A model generated the notes under the pieces. It was not told where the DNA came from, ran no database searches, and saw only the letters and a list, made by a program, of their open reading frames with translations. Position numbers and translations under genes: made by a program. Shown one piece after another: positions 1-8,340 of a DNA stretch of 38,453 bases. The DNA comes from Lachnospiraceae bacterium (GTDB lineage Bacteria; Bacillota; Clostridia; Lachnospirales; Lachnospiraceae): the NCBI GenBank assembly GCA_029225485.1, contig JAQXWO010000041.1, positions 1-38,453 of the forward strand, read 5' to 3'. Position 1 is the first letter of the stretch. The number at the start of each line of letters is the position of its first letter.

Positions 1-1
1 T

Positions 2-286
2 AGGTACATTTTAAAAAGAATCCTGATGATGATTCCGGTTCTGCTTGGAGTAACACTTTTAATTTTTACCTTGCTCTTTTTTGCAGACGGAGATCCTGCG
101 AGGAATCTGATGGGCGCAGATGCGACAGAAGAAGAGATTCAGGAACTGCGCGATGAATGGGGACTGGATGATCCTTATCTGGTGCGCTATGGGCGGTATC
201 TGAAACAATTAATTGTTGACAGAGATTTAGGACAATCTTATGTGACAAAACAAACAGCAGATTCTAAAGACTCAAACAACAAATAA
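2..286 (+). pseudogene. Truncated OppB/DppB-type ABC transporter permease N-terminus, open at the window edge
   Basis: Frame is open from base 2 (RYILKRILMMIPVLLGVTLLIFTLLFF..GDPARNLMGADATEEEIQELRDEWGLDDPYLVRYGRYLKQLIVDRDLGQSY), the typical DppB N-terminus, then an unrelated tail (TADSKDSNNK) and stop at about 95 aa instead of about 300. Confidence 0.75.
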
Positions 287-372
287 TAAACAATAATTCG
301 TAACTATGAAACCAGGGTGTATAGTTTCTGTTTAATGATAGAGGCTTTACACCTTTTTGATTGGAAGTTTTT

Positions 373-402
373 TTGAACATGGTTTGTGCACTATGATATA
401 AT
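373..402 (+). promoter_or_regulatory. Sigma-A-like promoter for the YfcE-like gene
   Basis: TTGAAC (373-378), 18 bp spacer, TATAAT (397-402). Confidence 0.5.
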
Positions 403-511
403 ACCGCTTGGTATCTCAACAGAAGAATTAGAGATTAAATAATAGACGAAGGTGCAGATTTTCTGCTATACTGATAAATATCTTATAATTACAGGACAGG
501 AGAAGACAGAT

Positions 512-1054
512 ATGAAGTTATTTATTGCATCAGATATACACGGTTCGGCATATTACTGCAGGAAGATGCTGGAGGCATACGAAAAAGAACAGGCAGAAAG
601 GATGATATTGCTGGGGGATATTCTTTACCACGGTCCGAGAAACGACCTGCCCAGAGAATATGCGCCGAAAGAAGTGATACGTATGCTCAATGAGCGTAAG
701 CATGAGATTTATGCAGTGCGGGGAAACTGTGAGGCGGAGGTGGATCAGATGGTACTGGAATTTCCGGTGCTGGCTGACTATATGGTATTTTTTGAAGGGA
801 AGACTGCGGTCTATGCGACTCATGGTCATATCTGGAATGAGAAAAACCTTCCGCCCATGAAGCCGGGGGATGTACTGCTGCACGGACATACGCATGTGCT
901 GCGGGCTGACCAGGTGGGAGAACACCTGATTCTGAATCCCGGTTCCGTGTCCATTCCGAAGGAGGGCAATCCGCCTACCTATGCGGTATTGGAGGATGGT
1001 GTATTCTCTGTTCGGGATTTCGATGGGGCAGAAGTGAAAACAGCGGCGCTGTAA
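512..1054 (+). CDS. yfcE: YfcE-family metallophosphoesterase
   Basis: MKLFIASDIHGS..LLGDILYHGPRN..VRGNCE..THGH..LHGHTH..NPGSVSIPK motifs; ATG at 512 has an RBS (acaggag); the upstream ORF start at 452 lacks one. Confidence 0.88.
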   Translation: MKLFIASDIHGSAYYCRKMLEAYEKEQAERMILLGDILYHGPRNDLPREYAPKEVIRMLNERKHEIYAVRGNCEAEVDQMVLEFPVLADYMVFFEGKTAVYATHGHIWNEKNLPPMKPGDVLLHGHTHVLRADQVGEHLILNPGSVSIPKEGNPPTYAVLEDGVFSVRDFDGAEVKTAAL

Positions 1055-1171
1055 TATGTGGCGGGCTGATTTTGAGTGGCACAGAGAGAGGCGCTGTATC
1101 CGGCAGGGATGGCTGGCGGAATCAGTTGTGTCTGAGAAACTCTCAGAAAAAAAGGATCATGGGAGGAAAAC

Positions 1172-2320
1172 ATGGAGATGATGGAACTGATTGCCCCCTG
1201 CCATTTCGGGCTGGAGGCAGTTTTGAAACGGGAGATTACAGATCTGGGGTATGAGATCAGCAGCGTAGAGGACGGCAGAGTGACTTTTTATGGAGATGCG
1301 CAGGCCATCTGTCTGGCAAATGTATTTCTGCGGTCTGCGGAACGGATCTTATTGAAAGCAGGGGAATTCCATGCGGAGACTTTTGATGAGCTGTTTGAGC
1401 AGACGAAAGCACTGCCCTGGGAGCGGTATATTCCCAGAGACGGTAAATTCTGGGTGACGAAAGCGGCATCCATAAAGAGCAGGTTGTTCAGCCCTTCGGA
1501 TATTCAGTCGATCATGAAAAAAGCGATCGTGGAGCGTCTGAAGGCAAAGTATGGTATCACCTGGTTTGAGGAGACCGGGGCACAGTATCCCATCCGTGTA
1601 TTTTTGCGGAAGGACGAAGTAGTGATCGGTCTGGATACCTCCGGGGAATCTCTGCACAAGCGAGGCTATCGGAAGCTCACGGCAAAAGCACCTATTTCTG
1701 AGACACTGGCATCTGCCCTGATCCTGCTGACACCCTGGAAAAAGGATCGGATTCTGGTGGATCCCTTCTGCGGAAGCGGTACTTTTCCCATCGAAGCGGC
1801 AATGATGGCAGCGAATATTGCGCCCGGTATGAGCCGTTCCTTTACGGCAGAGACCTGGACCAACCTGATACCGAAAAAATACTGGTATGGGGCGGTGGAA
1901 GAAGCTCAGGATCTGGTGGATGACCAGATCGAAGTGGATATTCAGGGTTATGATATTGATGGAGAAGTGATTAAGGCTGCCCGGGAGAATGCCCGGCTGG
2001 CCGGGGTGGATCATCTGATCCATTTCCAGAAGAGACCGGTCAGCGAGCTGAATCATCCGAAAAAATATGGATTTGTCATCACGAATCCGCCTTATGGAGA
2101 GCGCATTGAGGATAAAGAAAATCTGCCCGGGCTGTACCGGGAGATCGGTGCTGCCTTTTCCAGGCTGGATTCCTGGTCTGAGTATATCATTACTTCTTAT
2201 GATCAGGCAGAGACCTATATCGGGAAAAAAGCGGATAAGAACCGTAAAATCTACAACGGTATGATCAAGACGTATTATTATCAGTTTCTGGGGCCGAGAC
2301 CTCCGAGACGGAATGACTGA
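1172..2320 (+). CDS. THUMP-domain class I SAM-dependent RNA methyltransferase (RlmL/YpsC-like)
   Basis: N-terminal THUMP-like region, VDPFCGSGTFPIEAA SAM motif, TNPPYGERI catalytic motif; gggaggaaaac RBS. Confidence 0.9.
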   Translation: MEMMELIAPCHFGLEAVLKREITDLGYEISSVEDGRVTFYGDAQAICLANVFLRSAERILLKAGEFHAETFDELFEQTKALPWERYIPRDGKFWVTKAASIKSRLFSPSDIQSIMKKAIVERLKAKYGITWFEETGAQYPIRVFLRKDEVVIGLDTSGESLHKRGYRKLTAKAPISETLASALILLTPWKKDRILVDPFCGSGTFPIEAAMMAANIAPGMSRSFTAETWTNLIPKKYWYGAVEEAQDLVDDQIEVDIQGYDIDGEVIKAARENARLAGVDHLIHFQKRPVSELNHPKKYGFVITNPPYGERIEDKENLPGLYREIGAAFSRLDSWSEYIITSYDQAETYIGKKADKNRKIYNGMIKTYYYQFLGPRPPRRND

Positions 2321-2398
2321 TTGTTTTTCAGGTGCAGTGTCAGGGAGAAAATGGCTTTGGGCATATCTTATATATAAGGAAGGAAGGCAGGTTGGTCA

Positions 2399-3919
2399 AT
2401 GCGGAACAACAGATGGGCAGAGAGCGCAGCCATGGAAGCAGTGGGCAAACTGAAAACAAGGACAGCTGCAGGCTGTCTTATATCTGTATGTATTGCTGCA
2501 GTATGTACTGCTGTGGTTTCTGGTGGCTGTGACGCTGCTTCGGATACGGTTGAGATTTCAGCAGTACAGCTGCAGTCCTCGGAGGAGTCGGAAGAGAGCT
2601 TTGTATTTCCTCCTGCAGTTTCCCTCCTGCCCTCACGCTGGGATCCGGTGGAGCATGGCCGCAAACCGACTGTCAGAAGTCAGGGCAGCTACGGTACCTG
2701 CTGGGCTCTTGCCTCGGCAGCAGCCATGGAGAGCAGTCTGCTGCCGGAGACGCAGATCGAGTTTTCTGCGGATCACATGGCTCTGAACAACCGGTTTGAC
2801 ACTGCTCTTTCTGACGGCGGGGATTATGTCATGATCATGGCCTATCTCAGCGGCTGGCAGGGACCGGTAATTGAGGCAGAGGATCCTTACGGGGACGGCA
2901 TTTCACCGGATGATCTGGAGCCTGCAGTTCATATACAGGAGATACGGATGCTGCCTGAGAACAACAGGGAAAAAGTGAAAGAGGCAGTCAGCCTCTACGG
3001 GGCAGTGCAGACTTCACTCTATATGAGCCGGGCGGAGACTGCAGAAGATCAGGACTATTATCAGTCATCAAATGCCGCTTATTATTACCCGGAAGAAAAG
3101 GTACAGAATCACGATATCATTATTCTGGGGTGGGATGATCACTATTCCCGTTTTCTCTTTAAGCAGACACCACCCATAGACGGAGCATTCATCTGTCAGA
3201 ATTCCTGGGGAGAAGATTTTGGCGAGGATGGACTGTTTTATGTGTCCTATGCGGATGCCAATATTGCCCGGACGGGCCTGATCTACAGCAGGATCGAGGA
3301 TACGGACAATTATCAGCACATTTATCAGACCGATGACTGTGGCTGGCAGGGCCAGCAGGGGTATGCAGATGAGACATGCTGGTTTGCGAATGTTTATACC
3401 GCAGGAGAAATGGAAAACAGTGTATATGAACCGGAAACACCGGAATCAGGGTCAGCGGCAGGAGCTGCAGACGACGGAACTGCCAATGGTGATCCGGAGA
3501 GTCAGGCAGCTGATGAAAAAACAGAAGCATCGGAGTATCTTGCAGCATACGGTTTTTACGCCGCAGGAGCAGACACCTCCTACGAACTGTATCTGGTACA
3601 TGATTTTGAAAATACAGACTCCTTTTCCAGCCTGACGTATCTACAGTCCGGTACCCTGGAGGATCCCGGTTACTATACTATCGACCTGGAAACTCCAATC
3701 CCTCTGAAACAAGGAGAGCGTTTCGCAGCAGCAGTGAAGATCACCACTCCCGGAGCCGGACATCCCGTGGCCGTCGAATACCGCTCCGGTCCTTATACAC
3801 AGAATATCATAACCGAAGGCAAAGAGGGCTATTTGAGTCAGAATGGCAATTTCTGGGAGAATACAGAACAAAAATTTGGTAGCAATGTCTGCCTGAAAAT
3901 ATATACGATACAAAAATAA
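2399..3919 (+). CDS. Predicted surface lipoprotein: papain-like C1 cysteine protease with lectin-like C-terminal region
   Basis: VVSGGC lipobox-like motif; catalytic GSYGTCWALA, HDIIILGWDD and NSWG motifs; acidic low-complexity insert in the C-terminal half. Confidence 0.8.
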   Translation: MRNNRWAESAAMEAVGKLKTRTAAGCLISVCIAAVCTAVVSGGCDAASDTVEISAVQLQSSEESEESFVFPPAVSLLPSRWDPVEHGRKPTVRSQGSYGTCWALASAAAMESSLLPETQIEFSADHMALNNRFDTALSDGGDYVMIMAYLSGWQGPVIEAEDPYGDGISPDDLEPAVHIQEIRMLPENNREKVKEAVSLYGAVQTSLYMSRAETAEDQDYYQSSNAAYYYPEEKVQNHDIIILGWDDHYSRFLFKQTPPIDGAFICQNSWGEDFGEDGLFYVSYADANIARTGLIYSRIEDTDNYQHIYQTDDCGWQGQQGYADETCWFANVYTAGEMENSVYEPETPESGSAAGAADDGTANGDPESQAADEKTEASEYLAAYGFYAAGADTSYELYLVHDFENTDSFSSLTYLQSGTLEDPGYYTIDLETPIPLKQGERFAAAVKITTPGAGHPVAVEYRSGPYTQNIITEGKEGYLSQNGNFWENTEQKFGSNVCLKIYTIQK

Positions 3920-4087
3920 AGATGAACTTCATTTGAGTATTGGCCCATCATATTTTTGATGATTGAGTAACAAGTGATGGATAAAGATACTATGGTATGA
4001 ATCATATCGCCCGTGATGCGGGCTGTTAAACAACGGCTCCGCGTCCCTGACCGGCGTGGGGCGTCCCATAGTTGCACAAGAATATCA

Positions 4088-4116
4088 TTGCAAAAATCCC
4101 GCAAATAAGCTATAGT
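4088..4116 (+). promoter_or_regulatory. Sigma-A-like promoter for rdgB
   Basis: TTGCAA (4088-4093), 17 bp spacer, TATAGT (4111-4116), about 55 bp upstream of the ATG. Confidence 0.55.
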
Positions 4117-4170
4117 ATGTAAGAAAAACAGTTGCACAATGGATGATTTTGAACAAAGGTGGGAGTATAG

Positions 4171-4806
4171 ATGGAACGAATGATTTTTGCGACCGGAAAT
4201 GAAGGAAAAATGAGGGAGATCCGGATGATTCTGGCGGATCTGGAGGTACCGGTGGTTTCTATGAAGGAGGCCGGCATTTCAGCAGAGATCAATGAGAATG
4301 GGAAGAGCTTTGAGGACAATGCCATTATCAAAGCACGGACGATCATGGAGCTGACAGGAGAGCCGGTGCTGGCCGATGATTCCGGGCTGGAGATCGACTA
4401 TCTGGACGGGGCCCCCGGTATTTACTCTGCCCGGTATATGGGGGAGGATACTTCTTACGATATTAAGAATCAGGCGATTCTGGATCAGTTGGAGGGAGTG
4501 CCGGATGAGAAGCGCACCGCCCGGTTTGTCTGTGTGATCGCATGTGCGATGCCGGACGGGACTATACTTACCAGCCGCGGTACGATGGAGGGAATCATCG
4601 GCCATGAGATCCGGGGCAAAAACGGATTTGGCTATGATCCTGTTTTCTATCTTCCGGATTGCTGCTGTACATCGGCGGAGCTGTCACCGGATCAGAAAAA
4701 TGATCTGAGTCATCGCGGGAAGGCATTGCGCCTGATGAGAGAGCTTCTGAAGGAAAGAATGGAAGAGAGTAAAGAAGAGAGTCAGGAAGAAAATAAAGCA
4801 GAGTGA
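4171..4806 (+). CDS. rdgB: XTP/dITP diphosphatase, RdgB/HAM1 family
   Basis: MIFATGNEGKMREIRMIL, SFEDNAIIKA, LADDSGLEIDYLDGAPGIYSARYMG, GKNGFGYDPVFYLP. Confidence 0.95.
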   Translation: MERMIFATGNEGKMREIRMILADLEVPVVSMKEAGISAEINENGKSFEDNAIIKARTIMELTGEPVLADDSGLEIDYLDGAPGIYSARYMGEDTSYDIKNQAILDQLEGVPDEKRTARFVCVIACAMPDGTILTSRGTMEGIIGHEIRGKNGFGYDPVFYLPDCCCTSAELSPDQKNDLSHRGKALRLMRELLKERMEESKEESQEENKAE

Positions 4807-4842
4807 AAGTTTTGAGAAACAGCGAAAAATGTGGGGAAATGT

Positions 4843-5325
4843 ATGAGGATCTTGATAATAAGTGATACACATGGATATGAGGATAATCTGAAAAAGGTGA
4901 TCCGGATCGAGGGAAAGCCGGATCATCTGCTTCATATGGGAGATATTGAGGGCGGTGACCGAAAGATTCAGGAGCTGGCAGGATGTCCGATAGACGTTGT
5001 GGCCGGCAATTGTGACTTTTTTTCTGACATGCCGAAGGTGCGGTTTCTGGAGCTTGGCGGATGCAGGATCATGATGACGCACGGACATTATTATTATGTG
5101 ACAGTTGGTACACGGGATCTGGTGGAAGAGGCAAAGACCAATGGATGTGATGTGGTGATGTTTGGCCATACGCACAAGCCTTTTTTGAATCAGGATGACC
5201 CGGAGTTGACGGTGCTCAATCCCGGAAGTCTGTCCTTTCCGCGTCAGGAAGGCCGCAGGCCCAGCTATATTATGATGGAAATCGATGAGAAAGGCAGTGT
5301 GCATTATAGTCTGCACTTTCTATAG
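4843..5325 (+). CDS. YfcE/MJ0936-family metallophosphoesterase
   Basis: MRILIISDTHG..LLHMGDIEG..VAGNCD..MTHGHYY..FGHTHKP..NPGSLSFPR. Confidence 0.9.
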   Translation: MRILIISDTHGYEDNLKKVIRIEGKPDHLLHMGDIEGGDRKIQELAGCPIDVVAGNCDFFSDMPKVRFLELGGCRIMMTHGHYYYVTVGTRDLVEEAKTNGCDVVMFGHTHKPFLNQDDPELTVLNPGSLSFPRQEGRRPSYIMMEIDEKGSVHYSLHFL

Positions 5326-5359
5326 ATCCATATGACAGAAAGACCGGAGGGAATCCTAC

Positions 5360-5449
5360 ATGGCGCAGAGGACCAGGAAAGCATTGAGCGTGGTAATTGA
5401 CGGCAATGTAATGTCTGCTTTGCAGAAAATGTCAGAGCAGCAGAGTTGA
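5360..5449 (+). CDS. Candidate 29-aa small protein MAQRTRKALSVVIDGNVMSALQKMSEQQS
   Basis: ATG preceded by ggaggg with 8 bp spacing (5346-5351); TGA stop; lies between two conserved genes. Below usual ORF-length cutoffs. Confidence 0.35.
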   Translation: MAQRTRKALSVVIDGNVMSALQKMSEQQS

Positions 5450-5476
5450 GACAATAGAAAAAGAGAGGAACAGAAA

Positions 5477-5830
5477 ATGTTATTTGTAGAATATCCAAAA
5501 TGCAGTACCTGCCAGAAAGCAAAAAAATGGCTGGACAGCCATGAGATCACATACACAGACCGCCATATCAAAGAACAGAATCCCACAGTCGGGGAGCTGC
5601 AGGAGTGGCATCAGAAGAGCGGTCTGCCTCTGAAGAAATTTTTTAATACCAGCGGGATGCTTTACAAGGAAATAGGGCTGAAAGACAAGCTGCCATCCAT
5701 GAGCGAGGAAGAGCAGTATGCACTCCTGGCAACGGACGGGATGCTGGTGAAACGGCCGATCCTGGTGTCTGAAGACTGGGTTCTGGTGGGATTTAAAGAA
5801 ACAGAATGGGCAGAAAAGGTCGGAATTTAG
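5477..5830 (+). CDS. ArsC/Spx-like (YffB-type) thioredoxin-fold protein
   Basis: MLFVEYPKCSTCQKAKKWLDSHEITYTDRHIKEQNPT..LPLKKFFNTSGMLYKEIGLKDKLP..DGMLVKRPIL. Confidence 0.9.
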   Translation: MLFVEYPKCSTCQKAKKWLDSHEITYTDRHIKEQNPTVGELQEWHQKSGLPLKKFFNTSGMLYKEIGLKDKLPSMSEEEQYALLATDGMLVKRPILVSEDWVLVGFKETEWAEKVGI

Positions 5831-5857
5831 ATTTTAATTAAGAAGATTGAATAAAAT

Positions 5858-5957
5858 ACCCTCCTGTGAGGAATGCTGATCTATAGTGATCGGAAGGTGC
5901 CTGATGTCATCTGTGGTGCACCGGACAGACACGATTTGGCAGGACAGACAGGAGGGT
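5858..5957 (+). promoter_or_regulatory. Structured 5' leader of the thioredoxin gene with anti-Shine-Dalgarno pairing
   Basis: ACCCTCCTGT (5858-5867) is the perfect reverse complement of ACAGGAGGGT (5948-5957), the RBS of the ATG at 5962. Confidence 0.5.
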
Positions 5958-5961
5958 TTTT

Positions 5962-6270
5962 ATGTCAGTGATTGAATTAACCGGTGAAAATTTTGAACAG
6001 GAAGTGCTGCATGCAGAGGGAACCGTGCTGGTGGAATTTCAGGCCTCCTGGTGCGGCCCCTGCAGGGCAATGGCACCCGTGGTGGAGGCCGTTTCAGAGG
6101 AAATACCCGGTGTAAAATTTGGAAAAGTGGATATCGATCAGGAAGCGGAACTGGCAGGAGAGTTTCACGTCATGAGTGTACCGACTTTACTGGTCTTCCG
6201 GGAAGGCAGACCGGAAAAACGCATTGTGGGACTTCAGAAAAAAGAAGACATCCTGAAGATGATCCATTGA
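5962..6270 (+). CDS. trxA: Thioredoxin
   Basis: VLVEFQASWCGPCRAMAPVVE active site, KVDIDQEAELAGEFHVMSVPTLLVFREG. Confidence 0.95.
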   Translation: MSVIELTGENFEQEVLHAEGTVLVEFQASWCGPCRAMAPVVEAVSEEIPGVKFGKVDIDQEAELAGEFHVMSVPTLLVFREGRPEKRIVGLQKKEDILKMIH

Positions 6271-6331
6271 CAGGCCATCTGGGGCAGGAGCCGGGTGCGG
6301 CTCTGTATAATTACACTTTACGATAAGAAAA

Positions 6332-6370
6332 AAGAGACCGTCCTGTGTCATAGGATACGAACGGTCTCTT
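6332..6370. terminator. Bidirectional rho-independent terminator between trxA and the GGDEF gene
   Basis: Perfect 10-bp stem AAGAGACCGT (6332-6341) / ACGGTCTCTT (6361-6370); T-rich on the minus strand after the stem. Confidence 0.8.
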
Positions 6371-6397
6371 CATTTGCCTGAATGAATGGTGTAAAAC

Positions 6398-8086
6398 TCA
6401 GGAAGGATCCTGATCTTTTTCCGCAGAAGCAGCCTTCATTCGCCGTTTATTCTCATACATATGGAGATCTGCACGTTTCAAAGTCTCTTCAATGGACAGA
6501 TCTGTCGAACGATAGATGGCCATTCCGGTGGCTACCATACAGTGGGGAGAAAGATTCTGGCACTTCTTATGGACCAGTTCGATCAGGCGCTGCTCCATAT
6601 CTGCCAGTTCTGTCTCGGAAATGTGGCTGCCCCAGAATAAGAATTCATCACCGCCCATCCGATAGCAGTTTCCTTTTTTGTGGAATATTTCCTTCATGGC
6701 AGCGGCACAGGCAATGATATAATCATCTCCGGCGTGATGTCCCAGGCTGTCATTGACCAGTTTCAGGTCGTTTAGATCAACCATAAGTAAAGCGTCACTC
6801 TCCCCGGGCATCCATACAGCTTCACGCTCCATGCAGGCGCGGCGGTTCAGGCAGCCGGTCATCTGATCAGTGTAGGACAGCTGTTTATAGTAGGCGGAAT
6901 TCACTCCTGCAGTATAGATCTGCAGTGCATTGCGGAGAATGAAAATGCTCATGATCACAAAGAAGGACAGAACTCCGATCCGCATGTAATTCCCAAGAAA
7001 CGAAATAGAATTTACTGCATTACTGAGTATCTCACCGATAGAGAAAATACAGAGTACGCCGACGGATATGGCAGTCGGCAGCACCTTTTTATTCTTATTG
7101 TGAAAGAAATCCCAGTAAATGAGTGCCAGAAATATCATGCACAGAATAAACAGAAGTACCTGTGACAGGCTCAGCATTTCCATCATATCCCGGATACCCG
7201 TTGTCTGAAGAAAAAGCAGCAGAGATACATATACAATGATCACAGTTCTGGCATATCTGCAGATTCTCTGATAAGGAAAGTCAGGCAGATTTTCAACCAG
7301 AATCAGGAGCGGCATTGGCAGCAGGTGCATGGTGATCAGTGTGATATAGAGCCATGCAGTGAGATGACCTGTAAAAAACTGGAGCATGTGACTTTCTCCG
7401 ATCATCCAGATACTGGACAGCAGGCCAAACAGGCCGATGCAGAAAATATTTTTACTTCTGACATTTCGGGCGAGAAACAGCACATAAATAAACAGTATCA
7501 GGATACTGAGGGTCAGCAGCATTGCTGAGATCAGCAGTCCCGGGCCGAACTGTCGGAAAATATAATTCAGAATACTTCCCTCTGAGCCAAGGTACACGGT
7601 GTTCAGCTTTCCCTGATAATCTTTATAAGGGGAATTTAATTCAATCTCGATTTCTTTTCCGGCAAATCCTTCCGGCAGACGGATCAGAATCCAGCTGCTT
7701 CCGGGGCTTTTTCCAAGATAACGGGGCAGAGTCTCTGTGCCATGTTCCATCAGAAGCTCTCCCTCCAGCCATATCCGGACACTTTGCTGGGAGGCCCGAA
7801 AGCAGAGTGTATTGTCGGTTGAAGGACAGTCTTCAGGCAATGTGGCGGAAATAAGAGCAGTGCCGTCATCATTACAGGGGAAGGCGGCGGGCAGCTGTTC
7901 GGTCTGGAAAGTTCCGGAATCACTGTACCAGATAATATCTGACAGTTCCAGCTCCTGGTTCCCGGACATAAAAGTATCAAATACCGGACTTGCTTTCCAG
8001 CATAATAAAAGAAAACAGGAAAGCAGAAGAAAAAATAACAGGCAGAGGATGTATTTTGCTGTTTTATTACGTATGGTTGGAATCAT
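6398..8086 (-). CDS. Membrane-bound diguanylate cyclase (GGDEF) with extracytoplasmic region and multi-TM segment
   Basis: N-terminal TM, ~150 aa extracytoplasmic region, about 7 TMs, then SYTDQMTGCLNRRA..DLNDLKLVNDSLGHHAGD..YRMGGDEFLFWG. Confidence 0.88.
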   Translation of the reverse strand: MIPTIRNKTAKYILCLLFFLLLSCFLLLCWKASPVFDTFMSGNQELELSDIIWYSDSGTFQTEQLPAAFPCNDDGTALISATLPEDCPSTDNTLCFRASQQSVRIWLEGELLMEHGTETLPRYLGKSPGSSWILIRLPEGFAGKEIEIELNSPYKDYQGKLNTVYLGSEGSILNYIFRQFGPGLLISAMLLTLSILILFIYVLFLARNVRSKNIFCIGLFGLLSSIWMIGESHMLQFFTGHLTAWLYITLITMHLLPMPLLILVENLPDFPYQRICRYARTVIIVYVSLLLFLQTTGIRDMMEMLSLSQVLLFILCMIFLALIYWDFFHNKNKKVLPTAISVGVLCIFSIGEILSNAVNSISFLGNYMRIGVLSFFVIMSIFILRNALQIYTAGVNSAYYKQLSYTDQMTGCLNRRACMEREAVWMPGESDALLMVDLNDLKLVNDSLGHHAGDDYIIACAAAMKEIFHKKGNCYRMGGDEFLFWGSHISETELADMEQRLIELVHKKCQNLSPHCMVATGMAIYRSTDLSIEETLKRADLHMYENKRRMKAASAEKDQDPS

Positions 8087-8199
8087 GTGTACTCCTGAGG
8101 ATAAAATATAGTGACATTTTTGTTTCTTTAAGTATACCGTATAAGGTGAAAAAAGGAAATCGCAAAATGTGATAATTTGATGAATTATTTGTCACGGGA

Positions 8200-8219
8200 T
8201 TACTGTTGCGGGACAGTAA
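8200..8219. promoter_or_regulatory. Palindromic operator candidate upstream of GH51
   Basis: TTACTGT-tgcggg-ACAGTAA, perfect 7-bp inverted repeat, in the divergent intergenic region. Confidence 0.4.
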
Positions 8220-8282
8220 CGAAGATATGATCAGAAGTATAAATTTTTAGGAAAAGAGATTTCCCTGGAAGTGGATTAGTGT

Positions 8283-8288
8283 TATAAT
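8283..8288 (+). promoter_or_regulatory. Likely -10 element for GH51
   Basis: TATAAT at 8283-8288, no good -35 at 17 bp (TTTCCC-like), suggesting activator dependence. Confidence 0.35.
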
Positions 8289-8340
8289 ATTGGCAGTGCT
8301 GTGAATCTGATTTTTACATAATTATGAAGGAGAAGGTACT

